In this document: positions 45,518 through 57,835 of the stretch, one piece after another
Numbering within the stretch: position 1 is the stretch's first letter
Layout of the letters: the number at the start of each line of letters is the position of its first letter
NCBI GenBank assembly: GCA_902729315.2
Contig: LR746264.1
Coordinates: 6,473,878 to 6,537,877 of the forward strand
Direction of reading: 5' to 3'
DNA from: Spirodela intermedia
Taxonomy: Eukaryota; Streptophyta; Magnoliopsida; Alismatales; Araceae
DNA: 64,000 nt
The notes under the pieces: generated by a model
What the model was told of the DNA's origin: nothing
Databases searched by the model: none
The model's input: only the letters and a program-made list of their open reading frames with translations
Program-made: the position numbers and the translations under genes

Positions 45518-46081
45518 GCCGGCTTTCTACGAAGCGTTCGGGCTGACAGTGATCGAGGCGATGACATGCGGGCTTCCAACCTTCGCAACCTGCCATGGCG
45601 GACCAGCAGAGATCATCGAGCACGGGATCTCGGGGTTCCATATCGACCCATACCACCCTAACCAGGCCTCCAAGCTCATGACTGACTTCTTCGAGCGATG
45701 CCAGAGAGAGCCCTTGTACTGGACTCAGATCTCCGATGCAGGGCTGCGGAGGATCCACGAGAGGTGCCTCCTTCCTCCTCTCCCCGAAGTCAACTCCTAG
45801 CTGTCTCTTCGTCCAGAATGAGGAAATCTTCGAGCTCGCCTGCAGGTACACGTGGAAGATATATTCCGAGAGGCTGATGACTCTGGCCGGGGTCTACGGC
45901 TTCTGGAAGTACGTCTCGAAGCTCGAGAGGCGAGAAACCCGGCGGTACCTAGAGATGTTCTACATCCTCAAGTTCCGCGACCTGGTAAGCTGCTCATCTC
46001 CGATCTTTGCGTTAATTTTCAGTTGCATTGACTTCCTCCCATCGTCAGGTGAAATCCGTTCCCCTGGAGACAGATGACTAA
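42102..46081 (+). CDS. SUS: Sucrose synthase (SUS2/SUS3-type)
   Basis: Cytosolic or membrane-associated enzyme: sucrose + UDP to UDP-glucose + fructose, feeding starch and cell-wall synthesis. Fifteen exons: 42102-42196, 42291-42420, 42531-42682, 42790-42982, 43177-43295, 43409-43625, 43705-43800, 43895-44068, 44267-44383, 44467-44633, 44745-44969, 45083-45404, 45519-45763, 45846-45984, 46049-46081; 807 residues, normal length. The N-terminus has a CDPK-type site F5-x-R7-x-x-S10. The GT-B part shows [24 protein letters not shown]-type [30 protein letters not shown] and the E-x7-E sugar-nucleotide motif [28 protein letters not shown] and the KSVPL ending fit the SUS2/3 clade. Intron 9 has a GC donor. 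Introns 11 and 12 end in CT microsatellites. No defects seen. Confidence 0.96.
45047..45080 (+). repeat. CT microsatellite abutting intron 11 acceptor of SUS
   Basis: About 16-17 CT units followed directly by CCAG and exon 12, so the repeat forms the polypyrimidine tract. Confidence 0.9.
45461..45516 (+). repeat. CT microsatellite abutting intron 12 acceptor of SUS
   Basis: About 28 perfect CT units followed by AG and exon 13. It makes up half of this 114-base intron. Confidence 0.95.
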
Positions 46082-46153
46082 AAGCTGTGGATCCTCGCTG
46101 CCGTCGCCCCCAGTTCATCTGTTTGCAGCAGATTACTGCTGCCTGTGATCAAT

Positions 46154-46159
46154 AATAAA
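46154..46159 (+). terminator. Poly(A) signal of sucrose synthase
   Basis: AATAAA within AATAATAAAAATATT, 73 bases after the stop codon. The next gene starts only 375 bases after the SUS stop. Confidence 0.6.
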
Positions 46160-46455
46160 AATATTAATATTAATAATGAGGGCCGTTCATAGTTTTTCGC
46201 TCTGAAAAAAATTGTTTTTGGTAATAACATTACTACGTTGTTCATAATTCTGGCCTGGGCCTCGTCTGAACGTGGTCGGGACTTTCTAGACGATCGCATC
46301 CCGTGTTAGCATAGTTCCTGGTACGCGAGGAATCATATGGCGACACGTGGCGACTTGAAGGATCATCAAATCCGTTACGAATGAACCAGCAATTGTCTAT
46401 ATCAATTCCTCCAGCGCGTGTTCCCCAGTGGCGCTATTCTGCTGCTGCTTGGGGG

Positions 46456-49400
46456 ATGGCGCGGCAGACGAGCGATCTACAGGGGCGGGTTCAGGCGGCG
46501 CACCAGTTCGATGAAGGTGCTCTTCTGAGATACGTCCGAGCAAACGTCGAGGGTTTCCCCTCCAAACTCCTTAAATTCACCGTCGCCCAGGTACGTGAAC
46601 GCCAGCCCCCGCTGATGCGGAGTTCGTGCCTCTCATTCCCTGCGCCCCATCCCACGCTCGTCCTGCTTCTGTCGACGAGATGCTGAGTTCTTATTTCTTC
46701 TTCCACTCGACTTCTTCCCCACCCACCCACCTCCGCCCACCGTTTTTTTTCCGTTTTGCAGTTTGGGCATGGGCAGTCCAATCCGACATTCTTACTGGAG
46801 GCCGTGGGGGAAGGGCGATCGGGTACGTTGGTTAACCGGTACGTGCTAAGGAAGAAGCCCCCCGGTGAGATATTGCAATCGGCTCACGCTATTGAAAGGG
46901 AATTCCAAGTAAGAATTGGGAACCCATCGGAAGGAATGTTTCGTTAAAGCAATCAGATGCAATCACTGTGCCCCCTTCCCTCTCCCCGCCCCCTCTCTGC
47001 CTTCTCAATCGAAGGAACGGCTTTCGTATTACTTCTATTTTTTCTGCCTTCAAAACCAATGTAGAACCTAATTTTGAGGGAAGCTTGATAAATATTTTCT
47101 GACATATTTGGTACATAATAAACAGTGTTTATGTATGAATTGTACAGACTTGATGTTGAAGCATAGTCGTTGCTATTTTACGAATAAGATGGTTTCTTTA
47201 TCCGACACTCACCAGAAGGTGTGGCAGGACCTGTTTTTATCCCAAATAGGCATGATATACGAAGCAATAGTTGTCTTTTCAGAGTCTCAGGGAGCAAAAA
47301 TTGGATTGCATGATCTTCTTTTGATAGGCTACTTAATCTAAATATTTACGATATTAGCTCTACACTGGCTCCTAAATCTTCAGGTGCTGAAGGCCTTAGG
47401 TGCGCATACCGATGTTCCTGTTCCCAAAGTTTTCTGCCTATGCCCAGATCCTAGCATCATCGGGACACCATTTTATATCATGGAGTACTTGGAAGGGCGT
47501 ATTTTTTTGGACAGCAGCCTTCCTGTAAGATCTCATATAAGCTCATAGTGCTTTATTTACATTTTTAGACCTACCTTTCCTTATACTTTAATAACCGTCA
47601 GTAGGATTGCTGGTCACGTGGAATGTAGTCTGTGCTTCAATTATTTTGTGCATGCAGGGGCTGGCTCCAGAAACGAGGAGAGCAGTTTATGAAGCGACCG
47701 CCAAGACTTTGGCAGCTCTGCACAGGGTCAATGTAGACTCGATTGGGCTAGGCAAACTTGGTCGTCGGGAAAACTACTGCAAGAGACAAGTATCATATTC
47801 CACCAAGCTTTCAATCTTGACAAAAGATAAATCTTATTTTTTTAGATAAGTTACAGTTATTGCTGCTAAGAGAAACCCTTGATAGACATTATTATAAATT
47901 TTGTACTGTCAATGACCATTATGCGACCTACTATTTTTCTTTTTAGTCTCATCCTCTTAAGTATATGGCTGCATGACATCTCCTTTAACGAGAAACATTG
48001 GAGAGATCTCGCTACTTTGGTCTACTGATCATAAAGAAATGTGCATACACATCTCTGAACAGATTTTGATAAAGTTCGGTGGTGCCTGATTACTCACTTT
48101 TAAGCAGGCATGTATTTTTGCAGGGTCCACCTTATTGTGCAAAGGAGTAGAAAAGAGGCAATAATTTTTTGATATTTATATCCATATTTTCTTTTTATCC
48201 GGACCTTTGATCAGCTGCTTCATTTTTTTCCAATAGATTACGATAAGTCATTCTTCAATGAGCGCGAATTCTTGTAAATTATTGAGAAAAAAGTAATTTT
48301 TTTGTTCTAGGTGGAAAGATGGGAGCGGCAGTATCTTCTTTCGACTGGTGAAGAAAAGCCAGTGAGAAATCCTAGAATGCAAGATCTGGCAGGATGGCTG
48401 AAGCAACATATTCCTCTTGAAGATTATTCTGCATCTGCAGGAACTGGTCTTGTACATGGTGACTTTCGGATTGATAATCTAGTTTTCCACCCTACAGAGG
48501 TTTGAATCTTTAGGAAATCCTCTTTTGGGCCATGGGTTAGATAGGGAGGATTAAGATATTTTATAAAAATAGCGGCAATTGTAGTTTTCTGACCTCTGTT
48601 CTCGTTTCAATTCAACTATTTCTTTCCCGATCTGTGTGTACAAGTAACAGTTTGTCCAACTTAAAAAAGAAACTTCTTTTCTGTGTGGATGATTTTCGCT
48701 AAACTGCCTCATTAGAAAGTTCAGTAGGGTTGTTAATCTGATTGAACATTCACAGATTCTCTTACTTTATCATTTTCCTGCATAAGACATGTTACTGTTA
48801 CTCATTTCACTGTAATTTCCTTGACGTAGTACGAAGTCATTGGCGTTATCGATTGGGAATTGTCTACACTCGGGAATCAAATGTGTGATGTTGCGTACAG
48901 CACCTTGGTACGCACCAAAATATTTTATGCATTGATATTTTTTTCTTTTACCTTCTCTTTTGCATCTTTTGGGGTATACTGCAGACCTATTTTCTTTTAT
49001 TGTCAGTTATGTCTGACTGGTTAGCAGTAAGTTCTCTCTGGTTTTTACGAGTAGTTCAGTTCTGTCTCTGCATACCTAAGTAGTTCAGTTGCGGCAATTT
49101 TTCTTTAGATGTTTAAACATTTTTTAATGCCCTATGATATGCACAATATGCAAAAATATGTATCTTAGGACAAGTTGGAGGAGATATTAAGACAACTAGG
49201 AAAGATTTTACATTTTATGTGTTAAAGTTTTAAAAGGCAAATACAGCAAGTTCCCAGACCGTGCTGTCAACACATCGGCCTGATAATAAAGCTCAATTAA
49301 TTAATGATCTAAAGCACAAGCTCGTGCGGCCAGAAGCAGGAGACTACATCCGATGTAAGCCTATGTTTTATGGTTTGAACAAGCTTCTATATCATCATCA

Positions 49401-52400
49401 TCATCTTCAGCAGTGACGAATCCTGGATCATCGTATAACTACCATCCCAACATTACTACACAAACACAATAGACCTAAAACACAAGTAAACACAAAGACA
49501 CAGATATTTGCAGAAGTTCAGCATTCATAACCAGCTTTCTATCTTTGGCTCACCCCTCCAACCCCTACCAAAAAAAAGGAACAAAGAGAAAACACCTAGA
49601 AACTTTCAAAGGCCCAACTATCTGTGCCAAAATATTCACCCTTCAATGACGAGAATGGTTCGTTTTTCTAAAAATTTATTTGCGAAAATGTATTTAGAAG
49701 AACCTCTGACACAACTAAGTTTATTTGTCATCTCTTTCAGCATTCCACTTTGGCATTTTTTCATTGACATAATCTTAGTGCATGTGCATTCCGCATCCCT
49801 CCCTCCCTCCCTCCCTCCCTCTCAAAAAAAGATACACAAAAAAAGGCTCATGACATACATAATCCCATGTTTAATCTACTTGGCTAGTCTTGTTTCCCAT
49901 AAGATAGCTTCCCATAGTCTTCTTTACCCATGCAAAGAGTTATCGATTTTTTTGAAATGGAAGTCAAGGATGGCCTGGTTTGTTAGGACAAAGATATTGA
50001 TATTTTAGTGATGGAAACAGAAAATAAATCTGAACTATTTTCTTGGCAGCACTTCATAATGGATATCACACTAAGTGCAGAATCCCGTGGTGGGCTTCAG
50101 ACTGAAGGAATTCCTCTACAAGCGGAGTATCTCGCTGACTATTGCAAAGCAGCTGTAAGTATTAATTGGGGCTTTTTTACATGTATAATTATTTGGCTTA
50201 TGTATGATTTTTTCTTGTTTTAATTATGTTGCTCATAAGCGTCAAGGTTACTCACTTCCTTTCTATAACGTTTAGGGGAGGCCCTGGCCGATGGAAAACT
50301 GGAAGTTTTATATTGCCTTCTCTTTGTTCCGTATTGCAGCAATATATGCTGGAGTATATCACAGATGGACTATGGTATTTCTCTTCAGCATGGCTTGCCA
50401 CCATGACTACTTTAATTTCGGAGACATAAGTGGAATTGCTTTACATTTTGTAGGGTAATGCTTCAGGGGGTGAACGTGCTCAACATACTGGAAAACAAGC
50501 CAACAGATTTATTGATATAGCCTTGGAATTTATCCGTCTGGCACATGTTCTTCCCGATCAACCTCCATCAGGTGGCTTTCGATTTTTTTCATTTGACAAT
50601 CACATTATCCGGCAATGTTCACCATGTCAATGACTGCGACTTTGTTTCCGCACTTGAACCTTGAGCTTGTTTGCATGTATTTAATTTTCATTAGAAATAA
50701 TACAATGCATACTCCCTTTAAATGAATTTCCCTCAGACTTAAATCCGGAGTTGCACTTCTCATTTGGGTATGTCTCGCTGTATTCTTAAACATGTCCATT
50801 GACTTTGCTAACTAATATATTAGCCGAATTGTTAGTCAAAGTTACCACCTGCATTGTTCAAATGGTTAAGCTGCTAAATATATATGATTTCTCCCATGTG
50901 AAGCTTTTGGATAAGGGTAGAAGTCGTTGAACGATTCGTATACTCTATGCTCCTTGCACGATAAAAAATGAAATCAGTAATGATGCTGTCGACTAAATAA
51001 CTTGTTTAGAATCAAAGCTAATTTTAAAGCGTGCTTTTAGGTCTTATGCTTGATGGAACTCTTGTGAATGTATTGGGTCTAGGTATTACGTGTATAATGG
51101 AATACCCACTTTTTCCCTTCATCACACTTCACTTTCTTACGTCCTTTGGATCAAAGGCCCTACACGTATTTGCCCAAATTCCCCTTCGTAGAAGAATCAG
51201 GAACATCGATTTTTTTGTGAGAATTTGGACATCTCATATAGATACTTATTTTTCAGCATTGGCCAATTCTAACCCAGAACCGTGTGACTTTTCTGAGATT
51301 AATTGATAAACAGCTGATTTTGATGGGTTTGCCTCCGTATTTGAAGCGAATCGAATTTGAATCAGTCAATCCTAGCTGATTACCTTTTTAGTCGAATTGC
51401 TACCTAATTCAGATGATTTGGCCGACGACAAATATTTAGTAGAATCAAGGATGACAGCAGTCTCTTGGACCATCTAATCTGATTTTTGAACTCCTTTTTA
51501 CTGATATATTTTATCAAAATAGATAAATATGACTTCCAATTTTATTCCTCTCTATTTTTCTTTAAAATTATAACTCGGTGTATAAAAATTCTGGTTATTA
51601 TCCAGCATTTTAGTGCCTAAATACTTGAAATCAAACTTGTATTTATTTATTAAAATTCGATTCGTCGATCAATTTCCTGTTCGGTTTGCAGTTCACGTAA
51701 ATAATGACCATCTCATCGACAGCAGCAGGAGCAACATACATCATAGTTGGCATTAGAATGTCACCATTATCTATCACTATGAACTTATCCAAACGTTATG
51801 GAGTCAAAATCGACATGGTGATTTTCACCATACATGATTATAATGTATGTTATTCGATGTGACTATGCATGTTTATAATGTATGTTATTTCCACTACGCA
51901 GTTTCTGGAAGGCTTCAAAATCATTTTCATGAAGAGAGCAGAAGTCAATCTTCATCCAAAGGAAGTGGAAATTTTGTTCCCACCCAAAAGGTTTTGGAAC
52001 TACGAGATAAATTGCTTTTGTTTATGGAAAAGCATATATATCCTATGGAAAGTGAATTCTACCAACTAGCACAATCGAATAGACGATGGACGATTCATCC
52101 AGAAGAGGAAAGATTGAAGGAACTGGCAAAAAAAGAAGGGCTTTGGAATTTATGGATCCCTGTATGCACTTATCAATATCGACTCTATATTATTTAAGTT
52201 GCATTTATCACCTCCCTGTACCTAACCCATCAGATTTTTGTTGTAAGGACTCGTAACTGACTATTTGATGCACAGTTAGACAGCGCTGTCAGAGCAAGAA
52301 AACTTCTTCTCGATAATACACTGAAAACTGCTGCTAGGAACGAGCGTTTATTGGGTGCCGGGCTTTCAAATCTGGAGTATGGATACATTTGCGAGATTAT

Positions 52401-54654
52401 GGGTCGTTCTGTCTGGGCTCCTCAAATTTTCAATTGTGGTCCACCTGACACGGGGAATATGGAGGTAAGGAGTCATTTTGAGAAGATATGCACGCAGCTT
52501 TTGTTTTCGTTTCTATTGAGCACTTACTGCCATTCTCATGTCGATGCTCATTCCATGGTATGCCTCTACCTGTCTCAGGCCATAGACTGCGTTTTACAGG
52601 TCTGGTCTGGCTTGTCATATCTTCCTATACAATGATCTGGACACATTCCAACCTATATTCTCGGTCTGATACTTATTCTGTGATGTTTCCTGTGCCTCAT
52701 TATGCTTACTCCAAATTGTTGTTTATTTTCACTTACATTTCATCTTCGTTCGCCGAATCTTGGCCGAGTGTTTTTAAAACTAAAAAAGTTCTCTCGTTCA
52801 TATTTAATTTTTCTGATGGTTCTTATGGTGGAACTTTCATAAAAAATTCAAAAGTTATCAAACGACCTACCACTGTCTTGTGCCCTCTACTCGAGCAAAT
52901 ATTTCACAAGTGAAACGAGCGTCTTCACGGTCTAGCTTCTAATCTTCTTGCGTGTTAGGTACTGCTGAGGTATGGAAACAAGGAGCAGCAGAAAGAATGG
53001 CTCGTCCCATTGCTAGAAGGAAACATTCGATCTGGATTTGCAATGACCGAGCCTCGTGTTGCATCCTCAGATGCAACCAACATCGAATGTTCAATTAGAC
53101 GGTAGGTCTTCTTTGCAAGCACATGTAACCTTCTTGTTCCTACCGTTTGATCGCTTCACTTACTTGAATCTAAGCATTATGGATGGGGATGTTATTTCAC
53201 TTGCTTACTTAGTCCATGCCGTATCTTATGTCCCATGAAGGATCAATAATGAGAACTGATAAAAGATCCCAAATTTGTCAAATTTTCTGTGGCTGGTTTA
53301 TCAGGGATTAGTGAAAGCTTGTTCCCACCTCACACAACATGAGAACTTGTTTGATCTTTTTCCTGGCGGGTTAATAATATGATCCCACTAGAAATGACTG
53401 CATCTGCTTTTCTGCCCAACAACAGAGAAGGGAATTTCTACGTCATCAATGGCACCAAGTGGTGGACCAGTGGGGCCATGGACCCTAGGTGCCGACTTCT
53501 CATAGTGATGGTGAGTTTCATCACATTCCCATTTTGATTGTTTTTCTCCACCCCATCTCTTTATTTTGCTTAATTTAGTACTATGTTTATTTCAAAAAAC
53601 CCACTGAGATGGAGAGTCTACACAGGGAAAAACAGATTTCAATGCCCCTAGGCACAAGCAGCAGTCGATGATTCTGGTAGATGCCGAGGCCCCGGGTGTT
53701 CTCATAAGGAGGCCACTCTTGGTGTTTGGCTTCGATGACGCCCCTCATGGGCATGCAGAGATATCCTTCGATAATGTGAGGGTGCCAGTGGAGAACATCC
53801 TCCTTGGAGAGGGCCGTGGGTTTGAGATCGCTCAGGTGAGGGTCAAAGTTGCCCCTTTTATTGAACCATTGGTCCGAAGGGATCTGTGTAATCTCTGGAT
53901 ATTATTATTTTCTGGTATATTTCCCGCATCTGTGTGATTTATGCTTGACGTAGGCGACATCTTGGTGAAGCCCACTCATTTGGTTCCATGCTTGGGATCA
54001 TCTAGGAGTTCAGGGTGGCTCACTTCTCTCCTCTCTCTCTCGCAGGGGCGGCTAGGTCCGGGGAGGTTGCACCACTGCATGAGACTGGTTGGAGCTGCAG
54101 AGCGCGGCATGCAGCTGATGGTACAGAGGGCTCTGGGGAGGAGAGTATTTGGGAAGACGATCGCAGAGCAGGGTTCATTTTTGTCCGACCTCGCCAAGGT
54201 GATATTTACTTGCGTCTTTCATTCTATCCTTCCTCCCCTACTTTGCTGACCAAACCGGGGTGCCCTATACAGTGCCGCGTGGAGCTGGAGGCGACAAGGC
54301 TTCTGGTTCTCGAAGCGGCGGATCAACTCGACAGGCTTGGGAACAAGAAGGCTCGCGGAACAATCGCCATGGCGAAGGTGAACCGTGAGGATCCCCTAAC
54401 TTCTGAAACTGGGCCTGCGATATCTTCTGCCTGACGGTTGACTTCCTGCTTTGCCGTCGCAGGTGTCGGCTCCCAACATGGCACTGAGGGTACTGGACAT
54501 GGCGATGCAAGTCCACGGGGCCGCCGGCTTGTCGTCTGATACTGTTCTGTCCCACCTCTGGGCTACCGCTCGGTCCCTGAGGATCGCCGACGGCCCCGAC
54601 GAGGTCCATCTGGGCACCATAGCCAAGCTGGAGCTCCAGAGAGCGAAGCTATGA
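46456..54654 (+). CDS. IBR3: IBR3/ACAD10-like: kinase-like domain fused to acyl-CoA dehydrogenase
   Basis: Peroxisomal protein; Arabidopsis IBR3 is needed for converting indole-3-butyric acid to auxin. Exons: 46456-46590, 46762-46908, 47384-47524, 47658-47789, 48311-48499, 48830-48907, 50050-50154, 50276-50374, 50454-50571, 51902-52161, 52276-52464, 52959-53101, 53426-53510, 53626-53835, 54046-54198, 54273-54377, 54463-54654; 826 residues (Arabidopsis about 824). Residues 1-350 are an aminoglycoside-phosphotransferase-like kinase fold with HGDFRIDN (234-241) and IDWE (Asp 256). After a linker, residues about 415-826 are an acyl-CoA dehydrogenase ([40 protein letters not shown]). The C-terminus AKL is a PTS1 variant of SKL. 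An in-frame ATG at 46381 would add 25 residues; 46456 is the better family match. Confidence 0.95.
49798..49822 (+). repeat. (CCCT)n microsatellite in IBR3 intron 6
   Basis: About six tandem CCCT units in the 1.14 kb intron 48908-50049. The rest of that intron shows nothing recognisable. Confidence 0.9.
50572..51901 (+). other. IBR3 intron 9, longest intron of the gene
   Basis: 1.33 kb, AT-rich, falling in the linker between the kinase-like and dehydrogenase parts. No transposon ends or coding frames that I recognise; the 51031-51306 frame is unsupported. Confidence 0.6.
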
Positions 54655-55525
54655 AGGAGACTCATCCTCCAGGAGCAGGCTTGATGATGATGGGTCGGTA
54701 GTTGGAATGAAGAAATCGTTTGACCTGCAGTTCGTGATACAAAGTTTAATCTCCAGAGTGCGTTGGTGGAACAATAAAGTACATATTCAGTTGATCAAAT
54801 ATTAAAGCGTCGCCTTTTTCGTCTGGGTTGCCTGATCGATCCCGCCGGCGTGCCTCCTGGGAGAAGGCCGAGGATGAGAACACATGGGCACGCCGTAGGC
54901 GTGGTATATATATGTATCCCACGCGTTGTCCGGCTTTGCCAGCCCGAAAGAGGGTTTGGCGAGGTCTCGGTCATGGAGAAAGCGCGTGGAGGAGAAGACG
55001 AAGGCAGATGGAAAACCCTAATGAGAAACCGACGAGGCGGATGCGCCGGATAAAGGCGGAACCCACAGTTTCACGATGAGACGGGAATCGTCGCAGAGAA
55101 TCTCTGATAAGATTCTTGGCCTATTTTCGCTCTCTGCACCAACGACAGCCTTCTCCTCGCTGCGCCGCCAGAGTCAACCTCCCGTCACCATCCGCAGTGC
55201 CGGATGGGGAGAGCCCTGCCCTTTTCTTACGTCGACACGATGCATCGGGGAGAAGAGTCGTCGCATCCGGGAATTTCTTCCAACCAGTCCCGTCAGTCTC
55301 TAGCATAACAGAGATCAAGTTCCTCCGAAAACTCAATAACAAGTGACAACGCACTCTAAGTTAAAAAGGAAGTGCCCGCCGCCGGCGGCCCGCCCCACAC
55401 ACCGTCGTGCCTTTCCGTTCTTCGGCCGCACGGCGGGGGGGGGAGCACCCGCACACTTTAAACTAAAAAACCCAACAAGATGAGAAACCTGATCCTTGCG
55501 GGAGTGAGCGCGGTGACTGTTGGTC
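54655..55525. other. Intergenic region between convergent IBR3 and GH9 genes
   Basis: It contains the IBR3 poly(A) signal AATAAA (54773-54778). A promoter-like pair follows: TATATATA at about 54904-54911, then AAACCCTAAT (a telo-box word) at about 55013-55022, not followed by a convincing gene. The region about 55375-55450 is GC-rich with a G run. No coding region supported. Confidence 0.55.
54773..54778 (+). terminator. Poly(A) signal of IBR3-like gene
   Basis: AATAAA 119 bases after the stop codon, followed by an AT-rich stretch. Confidence 0.6.
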
Positions 55526-57761
55526 TCAGAGCTGGCCGGAGGAGTGAGCCAGGTACGCGAGGGCTCCGACGAGGGGGGCATTGATGTAGGTGGCCGGCTC
55601 GGATTGCTCGTAGTCGGAGCGCTGGTCGGGAAACCGGTCCTTAACGTCCGGCCCGCCGACGACGGCGCCGACGAGTACGTTCGGGTTCGGCGTGCCGGAG
55701 TTCATCAGGCTGAACCCGGCGGAGCAGGGGATCTTAGCCGGATGAGCCGCCACCGATGGCAGGGACGATCCCCGATGATGGATCCTCTCCGGATACCTGC
55801 TCCCGTAGCCCACCATGTAGGACATCTTCAGGGGGTTATCGCCGAGGATGTAGTCCACCTGCCGCTTGGCGATGCGGCGGAGCGTCTTGGGTGTCACGGT
55901 GGCGGCGCCACAGGAGACTACCTTGCCGGAGTAGGTGAGGTACTTGGCGTACGTCAGGAGGAGGAAGGAGGTGGAGGTCACGTACTGCATGTTGCTGTCG
56001 CTCATCTTGAACAGCAAGCCCCCTGGATCCAAAAAAAAGAAAAAAGAAAAACATCAGATAATATAAACAATGGCAAAGAACATCAATCAATCAGAGAAAG
56101 AGAGGGAAAGACCTGGCGTGTATTGAGTCTGGGAGAAGGGTGTGCCGGGTACAAGAGAACAGATGAAGGTATCGGCATGGCCCTTGTATTCGTAGAGAGA
56201 CTTCACATTCTGGACGAGGAAGGCCTGCCACAGAGATCGAAGAGGATGATCATCGGAAACAGAAGAAGAGGAAGAAGAAGCAGAGACATGAAGACGGAGG
56301 TAAAAGGAGGACCTTGGATAGGAGAATCCTCGCCCCAACATGCTTGTTGTCCCAGCCAAAGATGCTGTCGGACTCATCAGCACCGAGGGTCTGACCATTG
56401 ACCTGGATGTAGCTGAGGTACGCCGGGTCCCGGGTGGCCCTATGCAGCCATGCCGCTCCCCACAGCAGCTCATCCTTCGTTGAGCGAGTCCCCAGAGACA
56501 AAGTTTCAAGGAATGCGGCTCAGAAGGTCGACAACAATCGGAAAAACAGGCCAGGTTCATCAATCTAGAGAGAGACCGAGGATACCTGATAGCCGGAGTA
56601 CGAGCAGTAGAAGGGGCACACAGCAGACTTCAGCCCGTTGCTGTAGGGGCCTCTGTACTTGTCCGCGAACTCGAATACCTGTAAGATTCCATCGCATTAG
56701 CAGCCGGCGTCCGCAGAAATGAAAGGAAGAGCTTTTGGCCGGTGCGAGAAGGTGGATTATCGTACGCTGATGGCCCTCCTGCGGAGAAGCTTGGAGTAGG
56801 CCGGGTCGGTTTTTTGGAACACCAGGGAAGCAGCGGCTAGAGCGGCGGCGGTCTCCGCGGCAACGTCCGAGCCTGGGTTGCTGGGGTCGACCTTGAAGAC
56901 GGTCCTCGGCGTGTCCATGTCCTCCGGCCTCTCCCAACACGCGTGATCTTTGTTGGCATCCCCAACCTGCAGAACTAAAACAGAAGAAGCTCAGTCCCTT
57001 CGCATCACCTCCATACCATCTCCATCGTTCGCCATTTCCTCCACCCTCATTGTACCCAACCACTCTCTGGGGGAAAGAGTGAGAAACGAGGGATACAGAA
57101 CCAGGAAGAAACCCAGCAAGAACACGAACACGGACCAGGATTGGCATGAAAAACTACCGAGGAAACCCCGCCATAGACGATCATTTGCATGGTAAAACAA
57201 ACAAAAACAACAGAGTTATGGAGATTAGTTATCAATGGATGATGATGCCCACCTGGACGTAGACCGTGTTGGGGTGGGCGGTGGCTTTGAGAAGGTAGTC
57301 GGAGGCCCAGCGGATGGCTTCCCTTGCATTCTGCAGCTCCCCCTTCATCACCCCGCCGAACTCGACCACGCTCCACGCCAGCATGGTGGTGGTGAACGCC
57401 ATGGGGAACCCGAACTTCACGTTGTCCCCCGCGTCGTAGTATCCACCGACAAGGTCCACCTGCATTGTCCCAGATGAGCCTCCGACGCCGTTCAAAACGC
57501 GAGGGGGAAGGAGAGTTCGGCAGCTCTTACGTGCATGGAGGAGCCGTCGGAGAGGCCGGAGTCCCTCCTCCACTTGAGCCTCTGGCTCGGGGGCAGCCGG
57601 CCCGACCTTTGCCCTTCGAAGAAGATGATGGACTTGGTGAGGGCATCTCGGTAGTTGTGGGTCGCCGCCATATGGTGCCTTGGGTGGACTGGAAGGGCCA
57701 CGGCGCCGACCAGAAACAAGAAGAAGATGAGAGAGACCGGCGAGGGGAGAAAAAGTGCCAT
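55526..57761 (-). CDS. Secreted GH9 endo-1,4-beta-glucanase (class B)
   Basis: Cleaves internal beta-1,4-glucan links in the cell wall. Seven minus-strand exons: 57761-57531, 57459-57253, 56966-56766, 56678-56586, 56474-56313, 56224-56113, 56022-55526; 500 residues. Residues 1-23 are a signal peptide ([16 protein letters not shown]). The catalytic domain follows with no membrane anchor and no C-terminal carbohydrate module, hence class B. Key sites: the [19 protein letters not shown] block with D86 and D89; [12 protein letters not shown]; the His block [10 protein letters not shown]; and F-x-D-x4-Y-x3-E with D468 and E477 (the acid), within [11 protein letters not shown]. The ATG at 57761 is chosen because it starts the signal peptide and lies about 70 bases after a TATA box; an upstream in-frame Met at 57851 precedes that TATA. 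Nothing looks broken. Confidence 0.95.
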
Positions 57762-57827
57762 CTTGTTCTTCACAGAGCTCCGACTGGACGAACACCCACT
57801 GGGAGGAAGAACACTTCCGAGGAGGCA

Positions 57828-57835
57828 TTTATAAA
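57828..57835 (-). promoter_or_regulatory. TATA box of the GH9 gene
   Basis: TTTATAAA on either strand (palindromic), about 67 bases upstream of the ATG at 57761, giving a leader of roughly 30-40 bases. A CT-rich run (57901-57914) lies further upstream. Confidence 0.65.

Noticed and set aside
46381-46455. Upstream in-frame ATG of the IBR3-like gene
   Set aside because: The 25 extra residues lack the family N-terminus, whereas Met at 46456 begins the conserved part. It cannot be excluded without transcript data.
55520-56401. 293-codon plus-strand frame
   Set aside because: Antisense to the last exons of the GH9 gene and across its introns; no family resemblance.
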